Notes: a model not told the origin generated them from the sequence alone. A DNA stretch of 64,000 nt from Coriobacterium glomerans PW2 (GCF_000195315.1 NC_015389.1:1674001-1738000); one strand, 5' to 3'; counted from the stretch's first letter, positions 52,936-61,767 are shown. Program-made: numbers and translations.

Positions 52936-53648
52936 CGCCTCGTCACCAGACTCCTCACCGTCGCGAACGCCTCAGACAGCGACTTGCCCCGCGTGAGCGT
53001 CCGCAGATCCTCGCACGTGACGACCCGGCCCTGCTTGAGAACGACCACCTGATCGCAAAGATCCAGGATCTCACCGGCGGAGTGGCTCGAGATGATCACG
53101 ATCCTGCCCCATTTCACGCTTTCGCGAAGAAATTCATTCATCGTGCTCGACGCGACGAAATCGAGACCGGACTCCGGCTCGTCGAGCATGATGATGTCCG
53201 GATCGTGAATGAGCGCCCGCACGATAGCGGTCTTCTGACGCATGCCGCAGGAAAGCTCCGAGACCCGACGGTCCAGAAAACCGTCCATATCGAAGCGCTC
53301 GGAGAGCATGCGAATCCTCTGTCTGGCGACGCGCAGGTCGAGCGCGCGCAACCTGGCAAAATACAGAATGTTCTCGAATGCCGTGAGCTCTTCGTAGAGT
53401 CCGGCTTCACCTGCGAGCAAAAGGGTCGTCTGGATTCGGCGTTGCCGCTCAGCCGTCGTTGCCTCGTTGATTCGGACCGTGCCGGAATCGGATCTGAGCG
53501 TTCCGGCGAGAACTCTCAGCATCGTGGACTTGCCAGCTCCGTTCTCACCGAGCAGGCCGGTGATGTGGCCGCGTCCGATGTTGAATGTCACATCATCGAG
53601 CGCTGTACATTTCCGATAGTGCTTTGACACCCCCTTGACCTCGATCAC
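52932..53648 (-). CDS. ABC transporter ATP-binding protein (NatA-like)
   Basis: A 238-residue ATPase with Walker A LLGENGAGKST, signature ELSCGMRQKTA (LSCGM rather than LSGGQ), Walker B IIMLDEPESGLD and the switch histidine in IISSHSAGEI. The start GTG 53648 has AAGGCGG upstream. Partner of the ABC-2 permease by a 4-bp overlap. Confidence 0.92.
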   Translation of the reverse strand: MIEVKGVSKHYRKCTALDDVTFNIGRGHITGLLGENGAGKSTMLRVLAGTLRSDSGTVRINEATTAERQRRIQTTLLLAGEAGLYEELTAFENILYFARLRALDLRVARQRIRMLSERFDMDGFLDRRVSELSCGMRQKTAIVRALIHDPDIIMLDEPESGLDFVASSTMNEFLRESVKWGRIVIISSHSAGEILDLCDQVVVLKQGRVVTCEDLRTLTRGKSLSEAFATVRSLVTRR

Positions 53649-53694
53649 TCGATCCGCCTTCCCGAGACGCGCCCCTACTCGAACTGCAGTGCAT

Positions 53695-53732
53695 TGGATA
53701 TCAGTATAGCTAGTTCAGTCTGCCTCCATAAA
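53695..53732 (-). promoter_or_regulatory. Promoter of the NatAB-like genes
   Basis: TTTATG (53727-53732), 18-bp spacer, TATACT (53703-53708) on the minus strand, about 55 bp before the ATPase start. The -10 lies in a 14-bp sequence also present at 45640-45653. Confidence 0.45.
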
Positions 53733-54115
53733 GGCGCGCACCTGCTCATGCGACCCCACCTCCGATTTCAAAGGGTCCGTCCGCATCGAGACGTCTGCCC
53801 GCGCGCAAGCGCGCGATCGCCGAGAGCTGACGGATGAGGAGGGTCTGCAGAGCCTTCATCTCAAGCGACACGCGAGCGCAAAAGCGCCTTCAGCCGGTCT
53901 GCTCCAGCCGGCTGGCGAGGATCCGATCGGTCTCATCGAGGACCATCTCGAGGGTCTCTTCGAAGAAGTCGTCATTGAGCAGCAGATAAGGTGGGTGCTC
54001 GGCGACGCCGCCGTTCGCGCGCACGACCTCGGCCATGACCGCGATCGTCGCCTCCACGCTCGCATGATCGATCGGATACTGCGGAAACGCCGCCGCCGCG
54101 TAAAGAGCCGGCGTC
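53727..54115. repeat. Direct repeat, left copy (389 bp)
   Basis: Near-identical to 57199-57590, same orientation. The half inside the gene (53890-54115) differs by about 3 substitutions and one 3-nt deletion; the half beyond the stop codon (53727-53889) is less similar, about 90-93 percent by eye. Homology stops sharply at GAGCCGGCGTC (54115). The pair flanks the ArsR-ABC block. Confidence 0.9.
53890..54115 (-). pseudogene. Truncated 3' copy of the phospholipase C-like gene
   Basis: The last about 75 codons of the gene at 57362-58117 are repeated here with the same stop codon (TPALYAAAA, then AVMAEVVRANGGVAEHPPYL). One alanine codon is missing and Lys near the end is Met. The first two thirds of the gene are absent; an open frame runs to 54129, but its first residues are unrelated and there is no ribosome-binding site. 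It is a remnant, not a working gene. Confidence 0.85.
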
Positions 54116-54123
54116 ATGCTTGC

Positions 54124-54156
54124 AGGCACCGGGCGACATGCCCGGTGCCTTTTTTT
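54124..54156 (+). terminator. Strong rho-independent terminator on the plus strand, without an upstream gene
   Basis: A perfect 11-bp stem AGGCACCGGGC / GCCCGGTGCCT with a 5-nt loop is followed by six more T. The T-run is on the plus strand only, but no plus-strand gene is seen for 2.3 kb upstream. It sits just inside the breakpoint of the left repeat copy, so it may have come with the inserted block or belong to an unrecognised transcript. Confidence 0.8.
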
Positions 54157-54195
54157 GCTGCGAAGCGCCCAGGACGCGACGCGCGCCGAGCGAGC

Positions 54196-55188
54196 TCACC
54201 TCCGCGACAGCAACGTTTCGAGCCATGCGCGATACCGCTCGATGCCGTTGGCGCTCAGCCGGTAGAACATCCTCGCGTCCTGCCTCGCGACCTCGACCAA
54301 GCCGGCGGAGACCAACATGTTCATATGGTAGGACGTGGTGGCTGGCGTGAGGCCGATTTTGCGGGCGAGTTCGACGCCGTAGAGTCGATTACCCTTCAAT
54401 ATATGCAGGATGGCGACCCTGTTCGCATCACTCAGGGCCTTGGAGACACGGACGGCTTCGATATCAGCGAGGCCATCCGTCCGACCGGTAAAGACGCGAT
54501 TGAGCAGAAGTCCGAGAACGCAGGTATCTCCGATGGCCATGACCAGCAGAGGGGCAGCGAGCGACGGTGTGATCCGTGCATGGGGGTAAAGCGACACCGC
54601 CTGGTCGACCATCGGAGAGAGCTTATCGTCCCGCAGCTGGTCCCCAAGCTGGCTGAGGACGGAGGCCATCTCGGGCTCGATCTTTCGACGCGCCTGGTTA
54701 AAGGCGGGGATATTGGCTGCGATCGCCCGTATGACCAGAGCGATTCTCGGTTTGGGCTGCTGCCACAGAACGGAGAGCTGCCAGCGCGCGCGATCGGAAA
54801 GACCGCTCGTCTCAAGCGCGGCGATGAAATCGGCACCGGTCCCCATGATCGCCGAGATCCCGCTGCGGACCTCGTTGATCACCTCTTCCTCGGGCAGAGC
54901 TTCGAAATCGCGCAGCCAAGCCGGATGGGAGACGAGCAGCGATACGAACAGCAATGCCGCCTGATCGCTCAGGTCCGCAATATAGGAGCTCCCGGCGTCT
55001 TTGACCATGCAGGCGGCAAAAGCTGAGAAATAGCGCTCGATCAGATGAAACTGCGCGGCATAGCAGGCGGCCCCGTCGATGCCGAGGGCATCGAGCTGCT
55101 CGATCGCTCTCTTTTTCTGCCTCTTCCCCCAGTCCGCATCAGCGAGCAGAAAGAACGTCTCGACAGCTGGGTCCAATTGTAGCTTCAT
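54196..55188 (-). CDS. ArsR-type HTH regulator with a large N-terminal domain
   Basis: A 330-residue protein. The C-terminal about 85 residues are an ArsR-like winged helix (VSKALSDANRVAILHILKG, then ELARKIGLTPATTSYHMNML and SAGLVEVARQDARMFYRL). The N-terminal about 245 residues are helical and unrecognised (AFNQARRKIEPEMASVLSQL, and PLLVMAIGDTCVLGLLLNRV), perhaps a ligand-sensing domain. ATG 55188 has AAGGTAGG upstream and follows the ABC exporter stop by 7 bp. It is likely co-transcribed with the exporter and controls it through the dyad at 56941-56990. Confidence 0.82.
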   Translation of the reverse strand: MKLQLDPAVETFFLLADADWGKRQKKRAIEQLDALGIDGAACYAAQFHLIERYFSAFAACMVKDAGSSYIADLSDQAALLFVSLLVSHPAWLRDFEALPEEEVINEVRSGISAIMGTGADFIAALETSGLSDRARWQLSVLWQQPKPRIALVIRAIAANIPAFNQARRKIEPEMASVLSQLGDQLRDDKLSPMVDQAVSLYPHARITPSLAAPLLVMAIGDTCVLGLLLNRVFTGRTDGLADIEAVRVSKALSDANRVAILHILKGNRLYGVELARKIGLTPATTSYHMNMLVSAGLVEVARQDARMFYRLSANGIERYRAWLETLLSRR

Positions 55189-55195
55189 GGCGGGC

Positions 55196-56914
55196 CTACC
55201 TTGCGTTGTCTCGCGTCGGGTTATCGTTGGATGCGCGCAGACTCTGAAATGAGGCGAAGCCGCCTTGTTTCGCGATGAGCGCATCGTAGGAGCCGATCTC
55301 CTCGATCCGACCGTGCTTCATAAAGAGTACCGTATCGTATCGGCGCAGCAGCTCGGGTCTGAGATCGTGGGTGATGGTTATCAGGGTCAGATCGTCGATC
55401 TTCAGCAGGGCGGACTCGATGTCGCAGGCGGTGCGGGCGTCCACCGCGTTCGTGCCCTCGTCGAGGATGAGCAGCGGCTTTTCGTCGATGATCGCCCGGG
55501 CGACCGCGATGCGCTGACGCTGACCCCCTGACAGGCGCGCACCGAGCTCACCGACCTGTGTGGAAAGCCCCTGCCCGATTCGGGCGATAAACCTGTCGAC
55601 ACCGCTGATGGTCAAGGCGCGCGCCCACCGCTCCCGTGAGTAGGATCGTCCGAGGGAGATGTTGTACTCGAGGGTTTCGTCGAACAGGTACGCATCCTGC
55701 TGTACGGTCGAAACCATCTCCAGCACTCGATCGACGTCGAGCTTGTGCAGCTCGCAGCCATCGATTCGAATCGCACCCGCGTAATCGCTGCGCTCGGCGG
55801 CGAGCAGCCGAACCAGCGTGGTCTTCCCGCACCCGCTCTCGCCGACGAGCACGTAGCTTTCCCCCTTTTTCAGCGTCGCGCTCAAACCCGATAGCACCGG
55901 CCGTTCTGCCGCGTAGCCAAAGCTGACGCTATCGAAGATGATCTCCTGCTCGAACCGCGGGACGCGGTTCCCGCTGAAGCCAGATGGCGCCGGACGTCCC
56001 AGGACTCTCAACCGGGAGAGGACCGGCGCGCCGGCGCATATCATCGGCAGACTTTGCATGATGATGGCAACGGGCTGCACGAATGCACCGGATAGCTGCA
56101 AGATGGCCAGCAACGTGCCGGCGAGCATCTCTCCGCGCAGCACGAGAACACCTGTCACCAGCATCGTAGCGATTTGGAGAACCGCGCCCATGACGCCGGC
56201 GAGACCCTCGCTGAGCGCCAGCAGCCGATCAGCGGCGAACTTTTTGCTCGCCACCGCATCGCTTCGGGTCGCGAGCTCGCAGCTCGCCCGTTCGATGAGA
56301 CGGCATGCGCGCAGAACGCCATAACCTGACAGACGATCCTTCACAATTGATGTGTAGCGTGCGCATTCCGTCGAATACGCCTCCTGCCGCTTTCCTATCA
56401 AGCCGCCCACACAGGAGGGCAGCAGGTACATCAAGACCAGGCCGCCCAGCATGATCGCGCCGATGAGCGCGCTGTAGAAGAACAGGGCCACGGCCGCCAT
56501 CAGGAAGATGAGCGCATATTGAATCGACTTCAGCAGCGGCACGACGATGTTCTCTTCGACGATTTTCATATCGTTGGTGAGCGCGGACAGGTAGTCCGCC
56601 GTCCCAAGGCAACCGAAATGCTCGTTGTCACGGGACAGTATGCCCTGTTGAACAGTTGTTCTAAGATTTCTTATCGCTGTGATGACGACCTGCTTCTCGA
56701 CGATCGCCGCGCAGATCGACACCGCAGCCATGATGACCAGATAACCCAACGCGACCCGCAGCATGACACCGAATCGCTCCGAATCCGCATCGATGACGGC
56801 GTTGAGGACGAGCTCCAGAATGGTTGCCGCAGCGACCGTGAGCGCCGCCACCGCGACCCCCATGAAGATATTGAGTGTGAAAAGCAGCTTGCACCGGCGG
56901 AAAAGCCCCAGCAT
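55196..56914 (-). CDS. ABC exporter, fused permease-ATPase
   Basis: A 572-residue half-transporter. Six-helix domain at the N-terminus (LLFTLNIFMGVAVAALTVAA) and ATPase with Walker A VGESGCGKTT, signature RLSGGQRQRI and Walker B LLILDEGTNAVD; histidine in TITHDLRPE. All catalytic residues are canonical, so it can work as a homodimer. ATG 56914 has GAGGAG upstream; GTG 56920 overlaps that site. Co-transcribed with the ArsR-type regulator. A drug- or peptide-export role is plausible but unproven. Confidence 0.9.
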   Translation of the reverse strand: MLGLFRRCKLLFTLNIFMGVAVAALTVAAATILELVLNAVIDADSERFGVMLRVALGYLVIMAAVSICAAIVEKQVVITAIRNLRTTVQQGILSRDNEHFGCLGTADYLSALTNDMKIVEENIVVPLLKSIQYALIFLMAAVALFFYSALIGAIMLGGLVLMYLLPSCVGGLIGKRQEAYSTECARYTSIVKDRLSGYGVLRACRLIERASCELATRSDAVASKKFAADRLLALSEGLAGVMGAVLQIATMLVTGVLVLRGEMLAGTLLAILQLSGAFVQPVAIIMQSLPMICAGAPVLSRLRVLGRPAPSGFSGNRVPRFEQEIIFDSVSFGYAAERPVLSGLSATLKKGESYVLVGESGCGKTTLVRLLAAERSDYAGAIRIDGCELHKLDVDRVLEMVSTVQQDAYLFDETLEYNISLGRSYSRERWARALTISGVDRFIARIGQGLSTQVGELGARLSGGQRQRIAVARAIIDEKPLLILDEGTNAVDARTACDIESALLKIDDLTLITITHDLRPELLRRYDTVLFMKHGRIEEIGSYDALIAKQGGFASFQSLRASNDNPTRDNAR

Positions 56915-56940
56915 GGTCACTCCTCGGTTTCGCAGGATCA

Positions 56941-56990
56941 GATATTAGATATTATTCTAATATAGATGTGTATTATATTCATCTAATATC
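56941..56990. promoter_or_regulatory. AT-rich operator with three TATTAGA half-sites before the ABC-ArsR operon
   Basis: GATATTAGAT (56941-56950) and ATCTAATATC (56981-56990) form a perfect 10-bp inverted repeat 30 bp apart. A third element, TCTAATA (56956-56962), makes a second dyad with TATTAGA (56943-56949). The block is the only AT-rich patch nearby, 27 bp before the exporter start. It is the best candidate for autoregulation by the ArsR-type protein. Confidence 0.6.
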
Positions 56991-57198
56991 TTCGAGTATC
57001 CCGTGAACGGCAAGCGCCGATGTCGCCCGATCGTCGACACGGCTGCCCTCGTCCGAAGACCGGTGTCACGCGCCGGGTGGATCACCGCAGAAGTCGCGCC
57101 TTGCGACGCCTGCGCGTGTGAAGCGCATGCTGGCACCTTGCGAATTTCGGCAACGTCCAGTTTAAGTTTCGATCCGCTGTCCTGTTGTAACTCGCTCC

Positions 57199-57590
57199 CA
57201 TAAGGGCGCGCACCTGCTCATGCGACCCCACCTCCGATTTCAACGTCTCCGTTTGCATCGAGACGTCTGTCCGCGCGCAAGCGCGCGATCGCCGAGAGCT
57301 GACCTGTGAGGAGGGTCTGCGGAGCCTTCATCTCGAGCGACACGCGAGCGCAAGAGCGCTTTCAGCCGGTCCGCTCCAGCCGGCTGGCGAGGATCCGATC
57401 GGTCTCATCGAGGACCTTCTCGAGGGTCTCTTCGAAGAAGTCGTCATTGAGCAGCAGATAAGGTGGGTGCTCGGCGACGCCGCCGTTCGCGCGCACGACC
57501 TCGGCCATGACCGCGATCGTCGCCTCCACGCTCGCATGATCGATCGGATACTGCGGAAACGCCGCAGCCGCCGCGTACAGAGCCGGCGTC
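57199..57590. repeat. Direct repeat, right copy (392 bp)
   Basis: Right copy of the repeat at 53727-54115, covering the last about 76 codons of the intact phospholipase C-like gene and 163 bp beyond its stop. Between the operator (56990) and this copy, 57000-57198 is GC-rich with no gene that I can support. A 37-codon frame inside both copies is discussed as rejected. Confidence 0.9.
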
Positions 57591-58117
57591 GCACGCGGCA
57601 CCGCGCTGATCTGGAGCGTCTTGCCGAACCAGTCGAAATCGCCCTGCTTCTTGATGCGAAACTGCTCGCCGGGCACACCGCCATGGGAGAACAGAAAAGA
57701 GCGCACCTCGGTGTTCCACAGGTTGTCGGCGAGCAGATGGGTCCAGGCGCCGAGGCACAGATCGAGCTCGACGCGGGCTTCAGGCGGCGTTTCGCAGCGA
57801 ACCGCTGCAGAGGTCTCAGGACAGACCTCGTCGAGTGCTCCAGCCCCTTCCTCCGCGCGGGCGCGGACGAGCTGTGACACAACGTATTCGTCCCAGAACT
57901 CCCGTTCGCGCGGGCGCGGGATCGGTTCGGAATCGGTCAGATGCGTCTCGTGGTAGGCGATCGGATGGGCGATGTCGGGCACCATATAGCCGACGAAGAT
58001 GTCGGGCACCACGTTGCCGAAGAGGAACGCGTCGACGGCGCGCACGGCGCGGGCCACCGCTCCGCCGCGCGCGAGCAGCCGCTCCGTCTGGGCGATATGT
58101 ATGTTCCAGCTCGGCAA
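57362..58117 (-). CDS. Zinc-dependent phospholipase C-like protein
   Basis: A 251-residue protein resembling the bacterial zinc-dependent phospholipase C fold: PSWNIHIAQTERLL at the N-terminus, FGNVVPDIFVGYMVPD, YHETHLTDSE, and LGAWTHLLADNLWN provide the Trp, His and Asp pattern expected for metal binding. There is no signal peptide, so it may be a cytoplasmic hydrolase rather than a secreted lipase. The start is probably TTG 58117, which has AGAGGAGG 5 nt upstream; the frame to 58147 is not needed. Its last 76 codons are duplicated at 53890-54115. The family assignment is by pattern only. Confidence 0.68.
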   Translation of the reverse strand: MPSWNIHIAQTERLLARGGAVARAVRAVDAFLFGNVVPDIFVGYMVPDIAHPIAYHETHLTDSEPIPRPREREFWDEYVVSQLVRARAEEGAGALDEVCPETSAAVRCETPPEARVELDLCLGAWTHLLADNLWNTEVRSFLFSHGGVPGEQFRIKKQGDFDWFGKTLQISAVPRATPALYAAAAAFPQYPIDHASVEATIAVMAEVVRANGGVAEHPPYLLLNDDFFEETLEKVLDETDRILASRLERTG

Positions 58118-58158
58118 GACAGCCTCCTCTGCTTTCAGCGGGCCCACTCAAGGTCGCG

Positions 58159-60654
58159 TTACGAGCGGACCTCGCCGCCGGTCGACGCCGTGACCTTCTT
58201 GACGAGGCGCTGATGCGCCTTGTCGACCTCCTGCGAGGTGAGCGTGTGGTCATCGGCCTGATAGGTCAGCGAGAACGCCATGGACTTTCGCCCGGCGCCG
58301 ACGCGCGCCTCGTCGCGGTACACGTCGAACAGCCGGATGCCGCGCAGCAGCCTGCCGCCCGCCGACATGAGCCTCCGCTCAAGATCCTCGCAGCTCACGT
58401 TCTCATCGACCACGATGGCAAGGTCAACTTCGACCGCCGGATAGCTCGAATGGGCGCGAAAGGAGCCTGCGTCGCGCGCGCCGTCGACGAGCGCGTCGAG
58501 ATTGAGCTCGAAGGCCACGACCGGCTGATCGATGTCGAGCGCCTCGAGCGCGACCGGGCTGATCTCGCCGACCCAGCCGAGCACCGCGCCGCCCGAGAGC
58601 ACCTCTGCGGCCCGTCCCGACTGCAGATGAGCGGCGGTGTCGCCCTCCGGAACGCGGAAGCGAACCTTCTCGATCCGAAGCTGGGCGAGCAGCTCCTCGA
58701 CGACGCCCTTGCCATCGAAGAAGCGCGCCGGCTTCGGATGGTCGAGCCAGCTGTCGTAACCTGACGCGCCGGTGAGGACGCCCGCGACCGAGGCGCGCTC
58801 GCGCGGCAGGCTCGCCGACTCCCGACCGAAGAACAGCGTACCCGTCTCATAGAGCGCGACATCGGCCGTGCCGTGGGCGAGGTTGTAGGCGACCTGGTGC
58901 AGCAGGCTCGGCAGAAGCGATCGGCGCATCTCGGTCTGGTCGTGAACGAGCGGATTCATGAGCACGACCGGAAGCCCGCGTCCCGCCGTGCTCATGCCGA
59001 TCCGCGCGAGATCATCCGGAGCCGCGAAGGACAGCGAGCGGGTCTCGCTCAGGCCGCAGGCGCGCAGGATCGAGCCGACGCGTCGGCGCGTGCGCTGCTC
59101 GCGCGTGAGGCCGCCGATGTGATTTTCAGCGGCGGGGATCCTCGACGGCACGCGCTCGGTGCCCCACAGCCGCAAAACCTCCTCGATGAGATCGATCTCG
59201 CGGGTCAGATCCGGCCGAAACGTGGGGATCTTGAAGCGAAGCGGCCGGTCGGCTCCCTCGGCTGCGGGGCCGGCGGCCTCCGCGGCGATGCGGCCGACGT
59301 GCTCCGCGGCGTCTGCGCTCCCGATCAGCTCGCAGCCCAGCCGGATGAGAGCGTGCTCGGCGAAGGCCGCCTCGATCGGCGCGCCCACGATCTTTCGCAG
59401 CCGCGCGATCCGCAGCTCCACCTCGGACTGCACCTTGGGAGCCGGGTAGTGCTCGACAAAGCCGGGGGCGACGGTGCCGCCGGCGATCTGCTCGATGAGC
59501 GCGCAGGCGATGTTCGCCACGTCCAGGCAGCCCGCCTCGTCGACCTGGCGCTCGAAGCGAATCGACGCATCGGAGATGAGCGAGAGATCGCGGCTCGTGT
59601 GCGAGGTGCGCGCGGCGTCGAAGCAGGCGCTCTCCACGAGCACCGAGGTCGTGTCGCTCTCGATCTCCGAATCCATGCCGCCCATGACACCGGCCAGCGC
59701 CACCGGTCGCTCGCCGTCGGTGATCAGCACCATGCCCTCCGACAGCGTCCGGTCCTGGCCGTCGAGCGTGCGGAACACCTCGCGGGGGCGCGCGGCGCGC
59801 ACGCTGATCTGCCGGTGACCGTCATGGGCGGCAAAGGCTTCGAGGTCGAAGGCGTGCAGCGGCTGGCCGGTGAGCATCATCACGTAGTTCGTGATGTCGA
59901 CGACGTTGTTGATCGAGCGCACGCCGGCGGCGGCCAGCCGCTGGACCATCCACTCCGGTGAGGGCCCGACGCTGACGCCCCGGATGACGCGCGCCACATA
60001 GCGCGAGCACAACCCTTCCCCCTCGATATCGAGCGCGATCTCCTCGGCGGTCGGTCGGCCGGCCTCCCGGGAGATCGAGGGCGCATCGATGCGCAGCTCG
60101 CGGTCGAGCACCGCGCCGACCTCGCGGGCCATGCCGATCATGGACAGGCAGTCCGGTCGGTTCGGCGTGATCTCGCAGTCGAGCACCGTGTCGGAGGTGC
60201 CCCGATAGCGCGAGAAGGGCACGCCGACCGGAGCGTCGGGCGGAAGGATCATGATGCCGTCGTGATCCGCTCCGAGACCCAGCTCCGCCGCCGAGCAGTT
60301 CATGCCGCGCGACTCGACGCCGCGCAGCTTGCTCTTCTTGATCCGGATGCCGCCGGGCAGCTCGGCGCCGATGAGCGCCGTCACGATGTGATCGCCCTCG
60401 TTGAAGTTCTGGGCGCCGCAGACGATCTGGATCGGCTCGTCCGCGCCCACATCGATCATGGTGACCCACATGTGGTCGGAGTCCGGATGGGGCACCTTCG
60501 TGACCACTCTGGCGGTGACCACGTTTTCGAGGTTCTCTCCCACCGTCTCGACCGTCTCGACCTCCGTACCGGTTCGGTTGAGACGCTCAGCCAGCTCATA
60601 GGGGTCGGTCGGAAGATCGACCATCGTCTTCAGCCATGCATAGGATACGCGCAT
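58159..60654 (-). CDS. pheT: Phenylalanine-tRNA ligase beta subunit
   Basis: An 831-residue subunit of the (alpha-beta)2 synthetase. It has the N-terminal MRVSYAWLKTMVDLP and B1/tRNA-binding-like EMAP domain (VVTKVPHPDSDHMWVTMIDV), the B3/B4 editing domain, B5 (EVLRLWGTERVPSRIP nearby) and the C-terminal anticodon-binding domain (FRAHSSYPAVEVDLAIVVDE). ATG 60654 has GAGGAG upstream. 36 bp after pheS, same transcript. Confidence 0.96.
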   Translation of the reverse strand: MRVSYAWLKTMVDLPTDPYELAERLNRTGTEVETVETVGENLENVVTARVVTKVPHPDSDHMWVTMIDVGADEPIQIVCGAQNFNEGDHIVTALIGAELPGGIRIKKSKLRGVESRGMNCSAAELGLGADHDGIMILPPDAPVGVPFSRYRGTSDTVLDCEITPNRPDCLSMIGMAREVGAVLDRELRIDAPSISREAGRPTAEEIALDIEGEGLCSRYVARVIRGVSVGPSPEWMVQRLAAAGVRSINNVVDITNYVMMLTGQPLHAFDLEAFAAHDGHRQISVRAARPREVFRTLDGQDRTLSEGMVLITDGERPVALAGVMGGMDSEIESDTTSVLVESACFDAARTSHTSRDLSLISDASIRFERQVDEAGCLDVANIACALIEQIAGGTVAPGFVEHYPAPKVQSEVELRIARLRKIVGAPIEAAFAEHALIRLGCELIGSADAAEHVGRIAAEAAGPAAEGADRPLRFKIPTFRPDLTREIDLIEEVLRLWGTERVPSRIPAAENHIGGLTREQRTRRRVGSILRACGLSETRSLSFAAPDDLARIGMSTAGRGLPVVLMNPLVHDQTEMRRSLLPSLLHQVAYNLAHGTADVALYETGTLFFGRESASLPRERASVAGVLTGASGYDSWLDHPKPARFFDGKGVVEELLAQLRIEKVRFRVPEGDTAAHLQSGRAAEVLSGGAVLGWVGEISPVALEALDIDQPVVAFELNLDALVDGARDAGSFRAHSSYPAVEVDLAIVVDENVSCEDLERRLMSAGGRLLRGIRLFDVYRDEARVGAGRKSMAFSLTYQADDHTLTSQEVDKAHQRLVKKVTASTGGEVRS

Positions 60655-60690
60655 GTGCGATATCTCCTCTCGTGTCGCGAACGAACCGGA

Positions 60691-61767
60691 TCAGAACTGC
60701 TCGAGAAAGCGCATGTCGCCCGTCACGAACGGACGCAGGCCCGGCACATCGAAGCGAAGCGCCGCCACGCGCTCCGCACCGATGCCGAAGGCGAAACCGG
60801 AGTACTCCTCCGGGTCAACGCCGCAGTTGATCAGCACGTTGGGGTCGACCATGCCGCAGCCGAATATCTCGATCCAGCCCGTGTGCTTGCAGAACGCGCA
60901 GCCCTCGCCCGCGCAGACGTTGCACGAGACATCCATCTCGGTGCTCGGCTCGGTGAACGGGAAGAAATGCGGCCGGTAGCGCACGCGTCGATCGGAGCCG
61001 AACATGGTGCGCGCGAAGTGGTCAAGCGTGCCCTTGAGGTCGGCGAACGAGATGCCGCGGTCAACGACCAGGCCCTCGATCTGAGTGAACTGGGGCAGGT
61101 GGCAGGCGTCGATCGTATCGGGACGAAAGACGGTGCCCGAAGATATCATGTAGATCGGCGGCCGCTGCGTCTCCATGGTGTGGATCTGCACGCCGGAGGT
61201 CTGCGTGCGCAGCAGGATGTCCGACTCTCCGTGCGCGTGGCGCTCGGCATGCTCGACCGTGCCCGGCGCTTGGTCTTGGATGTAGAACGTGTCGCGCGCC
61301 GATCGGCTGGGATGGTCCATCGGGGCGTTCAGCGCGGTGAAGTTGTAGTAGCTGGTCTCTACCTCGGTGCCGTGCTCGACCGTGTAGCCCAGAGCGCAGA
61401 ACAGATCCTCGATCTCCTCGACGATCTGCGTGATGAGGTGCCGATGTCCGATGCGCGGACGGGCCCCGGGCAGCGTGATGTCGACCGCCTCGCGCTCCAC
61501 GGTCGCAGCGAGCGCCTCGCGCTTCATCTGCGCGGCGCGTCGCTCGATCATGGCCTCGACCGCGGAGCGCACCTCGTTGGCGCGCTTGCCAACGGCCGGG
61601 CGCTCCGAGGCGTCTATGGTTCCCATCAGATGCATGATAGCGGTGATCTCGCCCTTGCGGCCGAGCAGCGCGACGCGCGCGGCGCTGAGCGCTTCGGCGT
61701 CGGAGGCATCCTCCACCATCTGCCTCGCTCGCTGCTCGAGCCCTTCCAGATCCTCGATCAAACCCAT
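60691..61767 (-). CDS. pheS: Phenylalanine-tRNA ligase alpha subunit
   Basis: A 358-residue catalytic subunit. Class II motifs are evident: HPSRSARDTFYIQ, VFRPDTIDACHLPQFTQIEG (motif 2) and FGIGAERVAALRFDVPGLR (motif 3). The cysteines in CNVCAGEGCAFC are present. ATG 61767 has AAAGGGG upstream. It is transcribed from a leader with a T-box. Confidence 0.96.
   Translation of the reverse strand: MGLIEDLEGLEQRARQMVEDASDAEALSAARVALLGRKGEITAIMHLMGTIDASERPAVGKRANEVRSAVEAMIERRAAQMKREALAATVEREAVDITLPGARPRIGHRHLITQIVEEIEDLFCALGYTVEHGTEVETSYYNFTALNAPMDHPSRSARDTFYIQDQAPGTVEHAERHAHGESDILLRTQTSGVQIHTMETQRPPIYMISSGTVFRPDTIDACHLPQFTQIEGLVVDRGISFADLKGTLDHFARTMFGSDRRVRYRPHFFPFTEPSTEMDVSCNVCAGEGCAFCKHTGWIEIFGCGMVDPNVLINCGVDPEEYSGFAFGIGAERVAALRFDVPGLRPFVTGDMRFLEQF

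Noticed and set aside
57235-57345. 37-codon frame (MKAPQTLLTGQ...) present in both repeat copies on the minus strand
   Set aside because: The two copies differ mainly by amino-acid-changing substitutions while the adjacent gene end is almost identical, and there is no ribosome-binding site. It looks like non-coding sequence downstream of the gene.
58873-59961. Plus-strand open frame (362 codons) within pheT
   Set aside because: Antisense to conserved PheT sequence and low-complexity in composition; no ribosome-binding site.
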